Shown here in pieces: positions 42,791-54,544 of a stretch of DNA of 64,000 bases. Source of the DNA: Alviniconcha marisindica (lineage: Eukaryota > Mollusca > Gastropoda > Provannidae); contig JABMCL010000460.1 in the NCBI GenBank assembly GCA_018857735.1, forward strand, positions 401,501-465,500, read 5' to 3'. Within the stretch, counting starts at the first letter, position 1. Every line of letters begins with the position of its first letter. The notes under the pieces were generated by a model that saw nothing but the letters and a program-made list of their open reading frames with translations, was not told where the DNA came from and searched no databases. Both the position numbers and the translations under genes were made by a program.

Positions 42791-44990
42791 TACTGTTTTG
42801 TTGGATTTTTCCAGTTGCGTTGGTGATTTGTTTTTCATGCAGTTTTTTTGTCACTCAGTTTTGTGTTTGACATGCGTAACATTTTTGGAAGACATATTGA
42901 TCTGGTGTACTTTGAATGCTATATTGTTTCATGTCACAGTTGAATTGGTGTGTGTGTGTGTATGCCTGTGGTTTTGGTTTTGATTATACTTTTTACCCAA
43001 TATTTTGTTTATATGTATTATGTAGTGGACACTGTGTTATTGCAACTGACATTTTTATTAATTTTTTTCCTTCTATTTTTCATTCCAATTCCATGTAGAT
43101 AAAGTAATTTAAAGAGAAAAAACTGAACATCTCAATAGCTTAGTAATATCTTCAGTTGTTCAAATATAGTTGGTCCATTTATGTTTATTAAATTATTTTG
43201 ATGGGGGATGGGGGGGGCGCACAAAAGCTTTCTAATGCTCATTAAAGGGAAATTCTGATTTAAGATGATTTAACGCTAAATCCCAAAGCCTGTGTAAGAT
43301 GTTCTGTGCTGGGAGTAAAACCTGATTCTCCTGATAATATTTTGTGAGAATTGTGAAAGTGTTGTTGACAGAGCATAATCATGACATTTATTACCAACAG
43401 CTGACAACTCGTGTTACAGGAGCAAAAGAATAAATCAGATTTCAGTCACTTGAACGTGTCCTGTAATTCTGTAGCGCATAGCCGTTGTCTGGATTTATTG
43501 TCCTAGGGTTAGGCAGTAGTTCCAACATATCATATTGTCCGTGCATTTTTGCGGAGCCGACAAGGCTTCAACTTGATAAGCAATGTTTTCCATTACATTT
43601 ATTTTTTTGCTGATGTACTGTTGTTCTTCCTCATTTTTTTTTACCTCCCAAGAGAAATGGAGGGGTGGGGTGGGGGGGTGGGAGGTGGATGGGGGGAGAG
43701 GTCTCACTTCCATTTGTGAGGTGACCAGTAACGTCTGTACTACATTTGTCTACTGCTGATTCACTGTGCACTTCCCATGTAATGTAATGACTTGTTGCTT
43801 CTTTTCTTTTTTTTCCTTTTTTTTTTTTATTGAATAATGCCACCACTGAAATACATTCACTGGATTATTTTGCCTGTGTTGCCTGCTAGCTCATGACTGT
43901 GTGTAACACTTGCAGTGAAAATACACTGGTACTCGGGCATTGCTGGGAATGGAAATTATCGGTTTCGTCACCTTATCGGCTCGCGCTTCTCCATCAGGCT
44001 TTCTGTGCATCTTGCTTTGTTTTTCTTTCTTCGGCAGGGATTGTGTGATGACAGAAAATCTTTTTCATTTTGTTTCCAGACAAGTCTGCTACTACTTTAC
44101 ATGCACTAATTGCAGACTGTTAATGGTCAGTTTTATTGGTGCCAAAGAAAAAGCGTGCTGCTTTTATTTTGCTTTTCAAGTGTGTCACGATTCTGGTCAC
44201 CTGGTTTGCCCGCGCTGTCGTACATTTTCATGAACCAAAGAACTCTGGCGCATAGTTTCATTGTTCTAGTCGGGGGGAAACAGTTAGTGTTTGTAGACCA
44301 TATCTACTTTGCTTTTTTTTTTCTTTTTTCTTTTTTTTTTAGCTTCCTCATCAGAGTTTTATGCTGCAGGGCAGGATGAGAGGTTTGTGCATGCCACCAT
44401 TTTTACTTCCTTCAGGCATCTGCAATCTGTTTTTGAGAGTGACACACTGTCACAGCATAGTGAGCTTGGGCCTTGGAAGCCAGAGGGGTCTCTACTGAAA
44501 CTGAACTTGTTACCACAAGGTATAGCACAGAAAGTGTCTTTTTGTCAGTGTGTAAAATCTTTAGATTTACTGTTCATGTTGGCCTTACGTTTTGTTGCCC
44601 CGCCCCCCAATCTCCATTACTGAATGCCATTGAACCTCAGCGTAAGAACCTATGGTAAATCATGTGCATTTTGCTTGTTTGTAGTTTTTGCTGTTGTTAT
44701 TGTTTAAAGTATGAATATGAGTTCATTAGTCACTCCCAGTGTTTTGACTATTTTGAAAGTGCATGGAAAGTGAAGGATACATCCCCCCCCCCCCCCCCCG
44801 ATAAAAGAATATCCTCCTGCAGTGTGAGTTTGTCCCTCAATCCATCTTGCAGAGACTCTCCAATTATGTCCTGTTGTTGCCCTATTTACACAGTAAAGGA
44901 ATACCCCCCCCCCCACACACACACACACAGTGACCGACACCCCCCCCCCCCCCACCCCCATGAAAGAATACACTTCTATCATTTGAGCTT
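42791..44990. other. non-coding, G/C and T runs, nothing recognised
   Basis: Contains a G-rich tract at 43661-43700, T-rich tracts at 43805-43830 and 44313-44340, C runs at 44781-44799, 44905-44914 and 44940-44953, and a short (CA)n. No supported exon. Confidence 0.5.
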
Positions 44991-44999
44991 GTCCCCCTA

Positions 45000-46465
45000 T
45001 CCGCAGTGAAGGTATACCCTCTCGCAATGTGCTTGTCCTGTTATCTATAAAGGAATACCATCCTGCAGTGTACTCTTGTCCCCCTACCCACAGTGAAGGA
45101 ACACCCCCTGTACACACTAAACACACCCTCCTACAGTGCACACTTGTCCCCTATCCATAATAAAGGAAATACCCTGCTGAGAGTGACTGTTGCCCTATCC
45201 ACAATGGTGGAATACCTACCTCTTCCTCTTGATTAAGGAACCCCTTCCTGCAGTGTGTGCTTGTCCCCCTGTCCAACACCCTCCTGCAGTGTGCGTTGGT
45301 CACCCTCTCCACAGTGAAGGCACCCTCTGGCTGTGTGGGCTTGTCCCCTTGTGCACGATAAAGAACACCTTCTGCAGTGTGCACCTGTTCCCCTGTCCAT
45401 GGTAAAGAACACCTTCCTGCAGTGTGTGCTTGTTCCCCTGTCCATGGTAAAGAACACCTCTTTCAGTGTGCACTTGTTCCCCTGTCCATGGTAAAGAACA
45501 CCTTCCTGTAGTGTGTGCTTGTTCCCCTGTCCATGGTAAAGAACACCTCTTTCAGTGTGCACTTGTTCCCCTGTTCATGGTAAAGAACACCTTCCTGTAG
45601 TGTGTGCTTGTTCCCCTGTCCATGGTAAAGAACACCTCTTTCAGTGTGGACTTGTTCCCCTGTTCATGGTAAAGAACACCTTCCTGTAGTGTGTGCTTGT
45701 TCCCCTGTCCATGAGTAAGAACACCTTCTGCAGTGTGCGCTTGTCCCCAGGTCCATGGTAAAGAACACCTTCCTGTAGTGTGTGCTTGTTCCCCTGTCCA
45801 TGGTAAAGAACACCTCTTTCAGTGTGCACTTGTTCCCCTGTCCATGGTAAAGAACACCTTCCTGTAGTGTGTGCTTGTTCCCCTGTCCATGGTAAAGAAC
45901 ACCTCTTTCAGTGTGCACTTGTTCCCCTGTCCATGGTAAAGAACACCTTCCTGTAGTGTGTGCTTGTTCCCCTGTCCATGGTAAAGAACACCTCTTTCAG
46001 TGTGCACTTGTTCCCCTGTCCATGGTAAAGAACACCTTCCTGTAGTGTGTGCTTGTTCCCCTGTCCATGGTAAAGAACACCTTCCTGCAGTGTGCGCTTG
46101 TCCCCAAGTCCATGGTAAAGAACACCTTCCTGTAGTGTGTACTTGTCCCCAAGTCCATGGTAAAGAACACCTCTTTCAGTGTGCACTTGTTCCCCTGTCC
46201 ACAAGGAAGACACCCCCCTGCAGCGTGTGTGTTCGTCCCCCTGTCCACAGTAAAGGTACACCCTCCTGCAGTGTGTGTTTGTTCCTTTGTTCCTTTGTCC
46301 TTGGTAAGGTACACCCTCCTGCAGTGTGTGTGTTCCTTTGTCCATGGTAAGGTACACCCTCCTGCAGTGTGCACTTGTCCCCCTGTCCGCGGTAAAGACC
46401 CCCCACCCCCGGCAGTGTGCGCTTGTTGCCCTGTGCACAATAAAGGAACACCCTCCTATACTTCG
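45000..46465. repeat. 44-45-bp minisatellite with an 89-bp dimeric zone
   Basis: Units read 'ggtaaagaacacct' + 'tcctgtagtgtgtgc' or 'ctttcagtgtgcac' + 'ttgttcccctgtccat'. In the central zone the two variants alternate (for example starts 45846, 45891, 45935), giving an 89-bp higher-order unit. Flanks at 45000-45360 and 46200-46465 are older, diverged units. There are about 30 copies. Long reverse-strand open frames here are repeat translations. Confidence 0.95.
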
Positions 46466-46970
46466 CACTTGGCCACCATCCATGGTTTTATGTCAGGTGC
46501 CCAACAGGTTGTGATCACTTCCGTCCTCTGCACCCCCCATGCCTCCTTTTTTTTTTTATATATATATATTTTTTATGTTTCTATTTCTTGCAGCCCCCTT
46601 ATATATCGGTAATGGTTGTCTTGTCTTGTCGACCTTGGACATTCAAAGAAAAGAAAAAAACACAACTTGGCTTGTTTGAGTATAGTGCATGATTCCATTG
46701 TGAGCACCTAGCCAGCACAAATTTTGAGACAGAACTCCTGGAATTGCTGCGTAAAAATGCCTGCTCTGGAATTGCTGCTTAAAAATTCCTGTCACGTAAA
46801 TAACAAACTTGGTGCAGCACCCACCTCCAGTCGGGCTACCTGCTCCATGCTGGCCATCCACCATGGCCAAAGGATCTGGGCGAGTGTAATCAGTTTGAAA
46901 TGAGTGTTCTGGTGCGTTGTGGCCAAGCAAAACATTTCTGTCATTGCTAATAATGCTAGATCATGATGCT
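46466..46970. other. non-coding, nothing recognised
   Basis: T-rich and AT-repeat tracts at 46541-46575. No supported exon. Confidence 0.5.
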
Positions 46971-46974
46971 GACA

Positions 46975-47465
46975 AAGCCAGTGAGATCTAGGCGTATCTA
47001 GCAAAGCCAGTCAGATCTAGGCGTATCTAGCAAAGCCAGTCAGATCTAGGCGTATCTGGCAAAGCCAGTCAGATCTAGGCATTTCTAGCAAAGCTAGTCA
47101 GATCTAGGTGTATCTAGAAAAGCCAGTCAGATCTAGGTGTATCTAGCAAAGCCAGTCAGATCTAGGCATTTCTAGCAAAGCCAGTCAGATCTAGGCGTAT
47201 CTAGCAAAGTCAGTCAGATCTAGGCATTTCTAGCAAAGCCAGTCAGGTCTAGGCATTTCTAGCAAAGCCAGTCAGATCTAGGCATTTCTAGCAAAGCCAG
47301 TCAGGTCTAGGCGTCTCTAGCAAAGCCAGTCAGATCTAGGCGTCTCTAGCAAAGCCAGTCAGATCTAGGCGTATCTAGCAAAGCCAGTCAGATCTAGGTG
47401 TATCTGGCAAAGCCAGTCAGATCTAGGTGTATCTGGCAAAGCCAGTCAGATCTAGGTGTACTCAG
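46975..47465. repeat. 29-bp minisatellite, about 17 copies
   Basis: The unit is 'agatctaggcgtatctagc' + 'aaagccagtc', period 29 (for example 46984, 47013). Variants differ at gtatct/atttct/gtctct, and every unit carries AGATCT or AGGTCT. Confidence 0.96.
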
Positions 47466-49221
47466 CTGTCCAGTAGGCTCACCATCCTGCCACAATTTTT
47501 GTCTGTTGCAAATAATACAAGCAAACAAGTCAGGTAAGTAGGTGATGTCAGATTTTTTTTCTCTCCCGGTTTCACTCCACCCTTGTTATGTACCTGCTGA
47601 CAAAGGTATGGCTGAAAATGTTGATTTCCTCAAACAAGTAGAATTACAAGAATATTCAGCACCTGCACTGGATGCAACTGATGTGTACAAAAGTGCATAT
47701 TTAAAAGCAGCAGAACAGCTGCAGCCGTGGAGTTTTCATGTGGGTGATCATCTTCCTTGAACAGGCCTTCCAGTGAAACCAGGAAAACCTGAACCCAGCC
47801 AGTGCTGATCAGTGAATGGTTGGCTGCACATGTAATCCCATTCACCTGAAGGTGTTTTTATCCATTTGTCTATTCAAGGTTTTGTGAGCAAGTGAAGAGC
47901 TGCTTTGCCCAATATTGTTCTCTTGGAGCTGCCATGCATTTTGTGTTTGTCACACACGTACTCACTTCTTGAACATTCCATGGAAAACAGAATATGCGCA
48001 TGTTCATTTTTTTCCCCTTATCAAATTACTACAGGAGCGTACTTTTTGGGGGGTTGTGGGTTGTAAGTGATGTGTGCATTTCTTTTGTTTGTGTGTTTGT
48101 TTGTTATGCCATTGTATCCACACTCACAAGGGAGAGGCTAACACATCGAATCTCATCATGTTAAACTTGTATTTGAAAACTGTTCAAGCAGTTATTGCTA
48201 TGATTGTTAATGTCAGTTATCATTAAAGGATTAATATCATAATCATCATCAGGCATATCTGCTAACTTAACACAGTTTGTACATGTTTACTGACAAGATA
48301 CTGTATTGTATTTGGTATGAGGATGGTATTGGAATTAATAATTTATTTCATATCAGTTTTACATTGTATACTGCTTAAAAATTAAAATAGTGACTTACCA
48401 GTCTGATGATTACTTTTAATCATTTATTTATTACAATGTGGCAGGAACAGAGACGGCATTATGACAAATAAAAGTGCATGAGAACTTTTGGTGTGAAAGA
48501 AAGTGTGTGCCGGATGGAGAGAGAGTCTGTGTGTTCCTGTTAAGTATCATACTTGCACACAGAAAGAAAGAAAAAAAGGTCCCAAAACACACACAAGAAG
48601 TTCCATTGTGTATTTAGACAATTAGAGAATCAGTATATTTTTCACAAACTCCACTTTTGGTACAAAAACATGTTTGCTTGACAAAATACAGCACACACCA
48701 AGTACATGTACTGAGACTTAAAACAAAAAACTCTTCATCACATTAACTTAAGTGTTCATCTCATGTGGAAATTTACATCAGATCTGCAGAAAAAAATCTT
48801 GTACTTGCACTCACAATAATTATCCCATCTCAGCCTTGAAGCACATTCTGCTCCAAGAGAATGAGACATTTTGTGTTGCCTCCATGTTGAATCGGATTGC
48901 ACTTGGTTCAACTCTTTAACAAACTGTACATACAGGCATTCATTCAATAACAAACGCAGGCCCATTCTCACTGTCAAATATATATAGTTTTTGTGTGAAG
49001 TGGCTTCTACAACATTTTATCCATACATTATGCCAACAATGCTCGCAGAAGATTATTTAAAAAATCCCCTTTTCCACTGAACAAATACTAATAGATATGC
49101 TCCACCCCCACCCCACCCCACCCCCCTTCCTTATTTATATCAAGCAGTCACACATCACAGATGAAATGGCATTCCTCTGCAGGTTCTGCTCCACTTTAAC
49201 TTGCAAACATAATCTAAGTGG
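47466..49221. other. non-coding, nothing firmly recognised
   Basis: One open frame (47542-47760, +, 72 codons) has no splice context or recognisable protein. AATAAA occurs near 48467. The rest is AT-rich. Confidence 0.45.
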
Positions 49222-49695
49222 TTAAAGGAGACCCTAGGCCAAGATGCAAGTTGGCCTGAAAATGCAAATATTTCCAGTTGCAATGGCAGGCTTCATACAG
49301 CTGTAATATCAATTCTCATGCCACAGAAGTACTTTTTATTGTTTAAACTTGAGATCCTCGGGACACAGTCATGATGGTTCATTCTTTACCAACGAGGAGC
49401 GCAAAAAGGTTCATGGCATAATACATTTGCCCCAATATAACCGTCATGGTTGACTGGGCATTAAAGAACCAATTAATCAGGCACCTGACATGTTAGAAGC
49501 TGGCCTTGTTATGGGATCACAGATTGCCAGGCACAAAATGGGCTCACAGCAATCATTTTGCAGCCTTAAAACGTTAATTTTTAACAAAGTTGACTAGTAT
49601 AACTTGACCGAAAAACTGCTGCAAGTCTTTTTAAAAAGGGTTTTATTCTATTACTATCAACAGGGCCTGTGATCTTTGCTTGGGGCCCCCTTTAA
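49222..49695. mobile_element. inverted-repeat element, copy 1
   Basis: The left end ttaaaggagaccctaggcca and the reverse complement of the right end ttaaagggggccccaagcaa form short imperfect terminal inverted repeats, with TTAA at both edges. Internal blocks (gcaagttggcctgaaaa, gcaggcttcata, cattctttacca, ccaggcacaaaatgg) match the longer element at 60765-61481. No coding capacity. Confidence 0.7.
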
Positions 49696-49829
49696 GATCT
49701 GAACTGGGAATTGCTGGGACTGGACAGATGGAATCCCTGTTTGGGAAAGCATCAATATTCTCCTCCCACCACTCCTGAAGGTGGTCTGGACGTTGAGTCC
49801 TTGGGATAAGATGTTGCTTTTTTATCCGG

Positions 49830-50110
49830 GGTCTTGTGAGATGATTAAACTGGGTCTCATGAGATCATGAATCCAGGTCTCTTGGGGTCTCATCAGATGA
49901 TAAACCTGGGTCTCATGAGATCATGAATCCAGGTCTCTTGGGGTCTCATCAGATGATAAACCTGGGTCTCGAGATCATGAATCCAGGTCTCTTGGGGTCT
50001 CATCAGATGATAAACCTGGGTCTCATGAGATGATTAACCTGAATGTTGTGAGATCATGAATCCAGGTCTCTTGGGGTCTCATGAGATGATAAACCTGGGT
50101 CCTATGTGTT
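49830..50110 (+). repeat. 54-56-bp minisatellite
   Basis: 'gatcatgaatccaggtctct' + 'tggggtctcatcagatgata' recurs at 49863, 49919, 49973 and 50052, the last after a 79-bp variant unit. Confidence 0.94.
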
Positions 50111-50294
50111 GCAGGTGTGCTGCACACACTGAAGACCCCACACCAGTGGGAAATGGTTGGCATGGCAAAATTCTGCCGAAATCCTTCCAACCTTTGGAAA
50201 TACAGTCAGTGAAACCTGCAGATGAGAGACCACCCCTCTGTTGAGACTGCTGTTGCTGAAACCTTTCCCTTCCTACTTCCTATCAATGAACCCT

Positions 50295-50540
50295 TTACCA
50301 AGGAACACCCCCATTTTAAAACTGCTTTTCTGTAAAGAAACCCCCATTTTAAAACCACTTTTCTGTAAGAAACTGCCCATTTTAAAACCACTTCTTTTCT
50401 GTAAGGAAAACACCCATTTTAAAACCACTTTTCTGTAAGGAACACACCCATTTTAAAACCACTTTTCTGTAAGGAACACACCCATTTTAAAACCACTTTT
50501 CTGTAAGGAACACCCTCATTTTAAAACCACTTTTCTGTTG
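50295..50540 (+). repeat. 34-bp minisatellite, about seven copies
   Basis: 'cccattttaaaaccactttt' + 'ctgtaaggaacaca' with starts at 50413, 50447 and 50481 (period 34). Earlier copies are slightly diverged. Confidence 0.95.
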
Positions 50541-52215
50541 GATTTTTAGAGATCCTGAAAGAGACGCTCCACCGTGAGTAGGTGAGGCATCTGGTGAGTT
50601 TGTCAGGTCTGGTGGCTCTCCTCGGGGATAATGATCTGAATTTTCCTAAGTGATAATTTCCCAAAAGGGGAAATAAAATTGTACCCCCAGAGCAGAAGCT
50701 GGGAGGTGTGTACCTGGTACAAAATTGAAACCAAAGTGGTGAAAATAACCAGGCTAAAATTGTACAAAGTTGCAGTTATGACTGACGCTTACCTGATTTT
50801 GTTGTTGTTGAGATGCACCAATACAATTTGTCACAGCTCTCATTCACACACACACACGCCCGTGTACTCACACACACACACTGGCATATACATACAAAAG
50901 GAGAGCCAATGGAAGGTTTTGTGTTTGAAAGAAAAAAGATTACTCGTAAAATAAAATAAAGTACAGCATTTCAAATTAAAAAAACTACCGTTTACGACCA
51001 AGTGTGATTTTCTGTGGTGTGTGGCAGGGGAGGGGAGGGACAAAAACATGGACCCAACTCCTATCTACGCAGGCTCAAGAATCGCATGCCCATTCACCCA
51101 CGTTACGTTTTCCCACATCTTTGAAAACTGGACTTTCGAAGTTTCATAGCCTACAGGCACACATACAGATGGTACCATTTACAGTAACAGCTAAGAAATG
51201 CACTTAATATCCAGTGTTCAGAAATACTGTATCAGGCACGGCCCATAGCCTGGTCTTCTTCCAGTCCCAGAAGTCTAAAACTCTCTAAAGTACATATACC
51301 TTCCAGTTGCTTCCTCTGAAAGTGGTAAGTCTTCAAAGTCTTTAAACTGGGCACTCACCAGAAAGAAGAACAAGAACAAAAACAAAATCTGAAAATATGC
51401 AAACTAGACCATTTTCCTTGGAAAGATGGTGGCACCAGTCGAGATGGATTTTTGTTGACAATGAGACATCTTTCAGACAGGGGCACAGTGGGACAAAGGG
51501 GGTTAGGGGGGCTTTTGTAAAAAAACAAAGTATGTGCATATATACAATATACAAGACAGCATAACAGCTTGAAAACAAGTTTTCTGCATTTAGAACTGGA
51601 GACAGTTTGGCATAACATGTAAAACTGTACTTGCTTTTCTTCCCCTGGGAAACAAGTCTTTTGTGGGACAAATCTGTCTCAAAACTCATGTGACAAATCT
51701 GTCTCAAAATTCGACAATTAAAAACAGCTCATTTATAGGATACAGCATATAAAATAACAGCTTATTTTATTAATCTTATAAAAAATACAAAAGTGAAAAC
51801 ATTACACAATCAATCACAAATTCACAACATTGTACATGTAAAAATAGGAATGTGAAAATTGTAGGGAGGAAAAATTCCAGTACACTTCTCAGGCAGGCAT
51901 AATTAAGGACAGTTTCACTGAAGAAAAATGTCTTCACATTGTTTTTTGCAGACCATTGACCATGTCCTAATCTGACCCAATTTTGGATTTCTGGTTATGG
52001 ATGCACGTGAATAGTGACGTGCACTTTCCAGCACATGTAATAAGCAGCACCCTTCCATATATCTAAAGGCCATGATCCACTTCTGATCACAGTCATACAA
52101 CTACATGATGTACAATCAGCTGCTATGGGAACAAAAGATCATATCACGATATCATGTGATGCTCCAATTCCATCTGGTTTAGATCTGACACAAGCCATCC
52201 ACAGCCAATGAGTGT
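50541..52215. other. non-coding, nothing firmly recognised
   Basis: Contains a small (CA)n at 50847-50880. No supported exon on either strand. Confidence 0.45.
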
Positions 52216-52320
52216 TGTTGATTGCTTTTATATAGCGCTATTCTCTCCCACTGAAGAGGTGTACTTAGAGCGCAGCTTGGTTGTTGCATGGCTGGTACCA
52301 CGTGAAACTGCTGCCCTCTT
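52215..52320 (+). repeat. dispersed repeat related to 31400-31660
   Basis: Shares tgttgattgcttttatatagcgctattctc-type sequence and the 'gtacttagagcgc ... gttgcatggctgg ... gaaactgctgcc' order with the element in intron 1 of the Crypton-derived gene. Confidence 0.7.
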
Positions 52321-52371
52321 AATGAAAATAGCAAATCTGACAATTGATGGGCGTTCTTGGTGAGCCAAGCC

Positions 52372-52745
52372 TACTACCACTAGGTAAAGTACCCCATCTG
52401 CTATCAGCTAAACTGAGATTATACTTCAAATGCAATTTTAAAAAAATGAATATTTTTCTTTGTGTCATCAGTGTCATATTATGAACAGCTGTTCCTTTGT
52501 CCTACCTCTGATGATGATAATGTGGGACTTAATGTCATCAGATGTTGGGCTGACACATCTACTACCACTAGGTAATGTAACTCATCTGCTATCAGCTAAA
52601 CCGAGATTATACTTCAAATACAATAAAAAATTGAATATTTTTCTTTGTGTCATCAGTGTCATATTACGAACAGCTGTTCCTTTGTCCTACCTCTGATGAT
52701 GATAATGTGGGACTTAACGTCCTCAGATGCTGGGCTGACATACAA
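52372..52745 (+). repeat. 185-bp direct duplication
   Basis: tgtgtcatcagtgtcatatta occurs at 52461 and 52646 (185 apart), and the flanking 'actaccactaggtaa' and 'agctaaac.gagattatactt' blocks are duplicated as well. The two copies differ at only a few positions, so the event is fairly recent. Confidence 0.95.
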
Positions 52746-53960
52746 GGGACAAGAGTCCTTGCTCCCACTGGCTATATTAGCACTGCCCAAACTGTGGCTT
52801 CTTTGCACTGCTGTCTGCCATTCAACAACAACACTTAGCCCAAATCGCCTTTCTGTCAATCAGTGTCACATTGCATGCCATATGACAGTAACTTGGTGTT
52901 TTATGCCCAGGCAACCATTGCGGTTATATCTGGGCGATGCCATATGACACATGCTTGGTGACGTGCTAGATCATGTCATCATATGACAGTGTGATCAATA
53001 GTGGAACGTAGCTTTAAACAACACTCCTCAACAAATAAAATAAACTCCAGGAGACGCATGGCACGAAAAAAGGGTGGGACCTTATCACTTAAAGTGGTAC
53101 AGGTCAACACCGTTGTAATGCTGCTGTTGAGCTTAACAAGATCAGACCGCTTCACACACAAAAAAGTATTGCACTGTCTACAGCCCAAACCACATCCCTA
53201 CAATGCACTGTGTCACAAAGGTGATTAGTATACTTCTCAGTGGGTAAATTTCCTCATGAATAAACACGTGCTGTACCCACAAAGCCAACTGCATTCTGGT
53301 TCTGACAGAAGCCTTCAGACCTGACCAACATTTATTATTTCTTAAATTCTTTTGGTTTATTTTTTGTTGTTGTTGTTGTTGTTGCTGCTGCTGTTTTTTT
53401 GTTTTTTGTTTGTTTGTTTTTTCTGTGTTGGTCAACCTGAACAAAATACTACAAGTAGAGATGAACATTTACACCTTGTTGGGCTACCGTCTTCGCAACT
53501 ACACACAAGTGACATCCAATCGAGCTGGTCCAGGATATTCACATTAGAGAAGTTAGTTCGTTACTGGACTTCAACATCCTGTCAACTGTACGGGATCACC
53601 TCAGGATGATCAAACTGTCATTTATGCAAATTTAAACACTCTTCTCTTCTGTAAACCATTTCTCAAGTCAAATCTATACAAATCAAGCCATGCACAAGTA
53701 TAAAACACAACACACACACTCAAACATCTAAGTTGAGATTTTCTGAAATACAGAGAACTGAGGGACCTACATTAAAGGCAATGAAAGGCCAAGTGGAATT
53801 TACAGCACAAAACATTAGAAGGCCAGCAAAGAAACAGATTTGCTGCATATACGCTACATCATCAAGTGATGTGACCGAGTGTGAAAAACACCATTCAGGA
53901 TCAAGAGGTTGTGGGTTTGAATTTTGGTTCAGGTAGTAATCCCTCTCCTCCTTTTCCTGT
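52746..53960. other. non-coding, nothing firmly recognised
   Basis: Includes an inverted copy of the dispersed-repeat end (about 52890-52930) and a TTG/T-rich stretch at 53362-53420. No supported exon. Confidence 0.45.
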
Positions 53961-53964
53961 GTAT

Positions 53965-54490
53965 CGTGGTGGTAGGCTCCGTGTGTATGCATGTTAAGTA
54001 GGCTCAGTGTGTATGCATGTTAGGTAGGCTCAGTGTGCGTGCATGTTTGGGAGGCTCAGTGTGTATGCCTATTCGATAGGCTCAGTGTGTATGCATGTTA
54101 GGTAGGCTCAGTGTGTATGCATGTTAGGTAGGCTCAGTGTGCATGCATGTATGGGAGGCTGTGTGTATGCCTATTAGATAGGCTCAGTGTGTATGCCTAT
54201 TAGATAGGCTGTGTGTATGCCTATTAGATAGGCTCAGTGTGTATGCCTATTAGATAGGCTGTGTGTATGCATGTTAGATAGGCTCAGTGTGTATCCTGTT
54301 TGGGAGGCTCAGTGTGCGTGCATGTTAAGTAGGCTCAGTGTGTATGCATGTTAGGTAAGGTCAGTGTGTATGCACGTTAGGTAAGGTCAGTGTGTATGCA
54401 TGTTAGGTAAGGTCAGTGTGTATGCACGTTAGGTAAGGTCACTGTGTATGCACGTTAGGTAAGGTCAGTGTGTATGCACGTTATCAGACG
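53965..54490 (+). repeat. 26-bp minisatellite
   Basis: 'aggctcagtgtgtatgcatg' + 'ttaggt' repeats about 20 times. Variants have ctattagat, catgtttggg or an aaggtcagtg start in blocks, so sub-types are clustered. Confidence 0.95.
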
Positions 54491-54544
54491 GCAACAGGAC
54501 AATGTTGTCTTCCTCGATCCCTTCCCTCCGCAGGTCCCAGGGCT

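Noticed and set aside
45233..46612. Several 60-190-codon open frames on both strands
   Set aside because: Translations of the 44/45/89-bp minisatellite; peptides simply repeat the unit.
46975..47465. CRISPR-like regular spacing
   Set aside because: Units are contiguous repeats without variable spacers, in a eukaryotic genome; the same reasoning applies to the other arrays.
47542..47760. 72-codon open frame on the plus strand
   Set aside because: Plausible composition (a helical stretch) but no family recognised, no flanking exons; left as unannotated.
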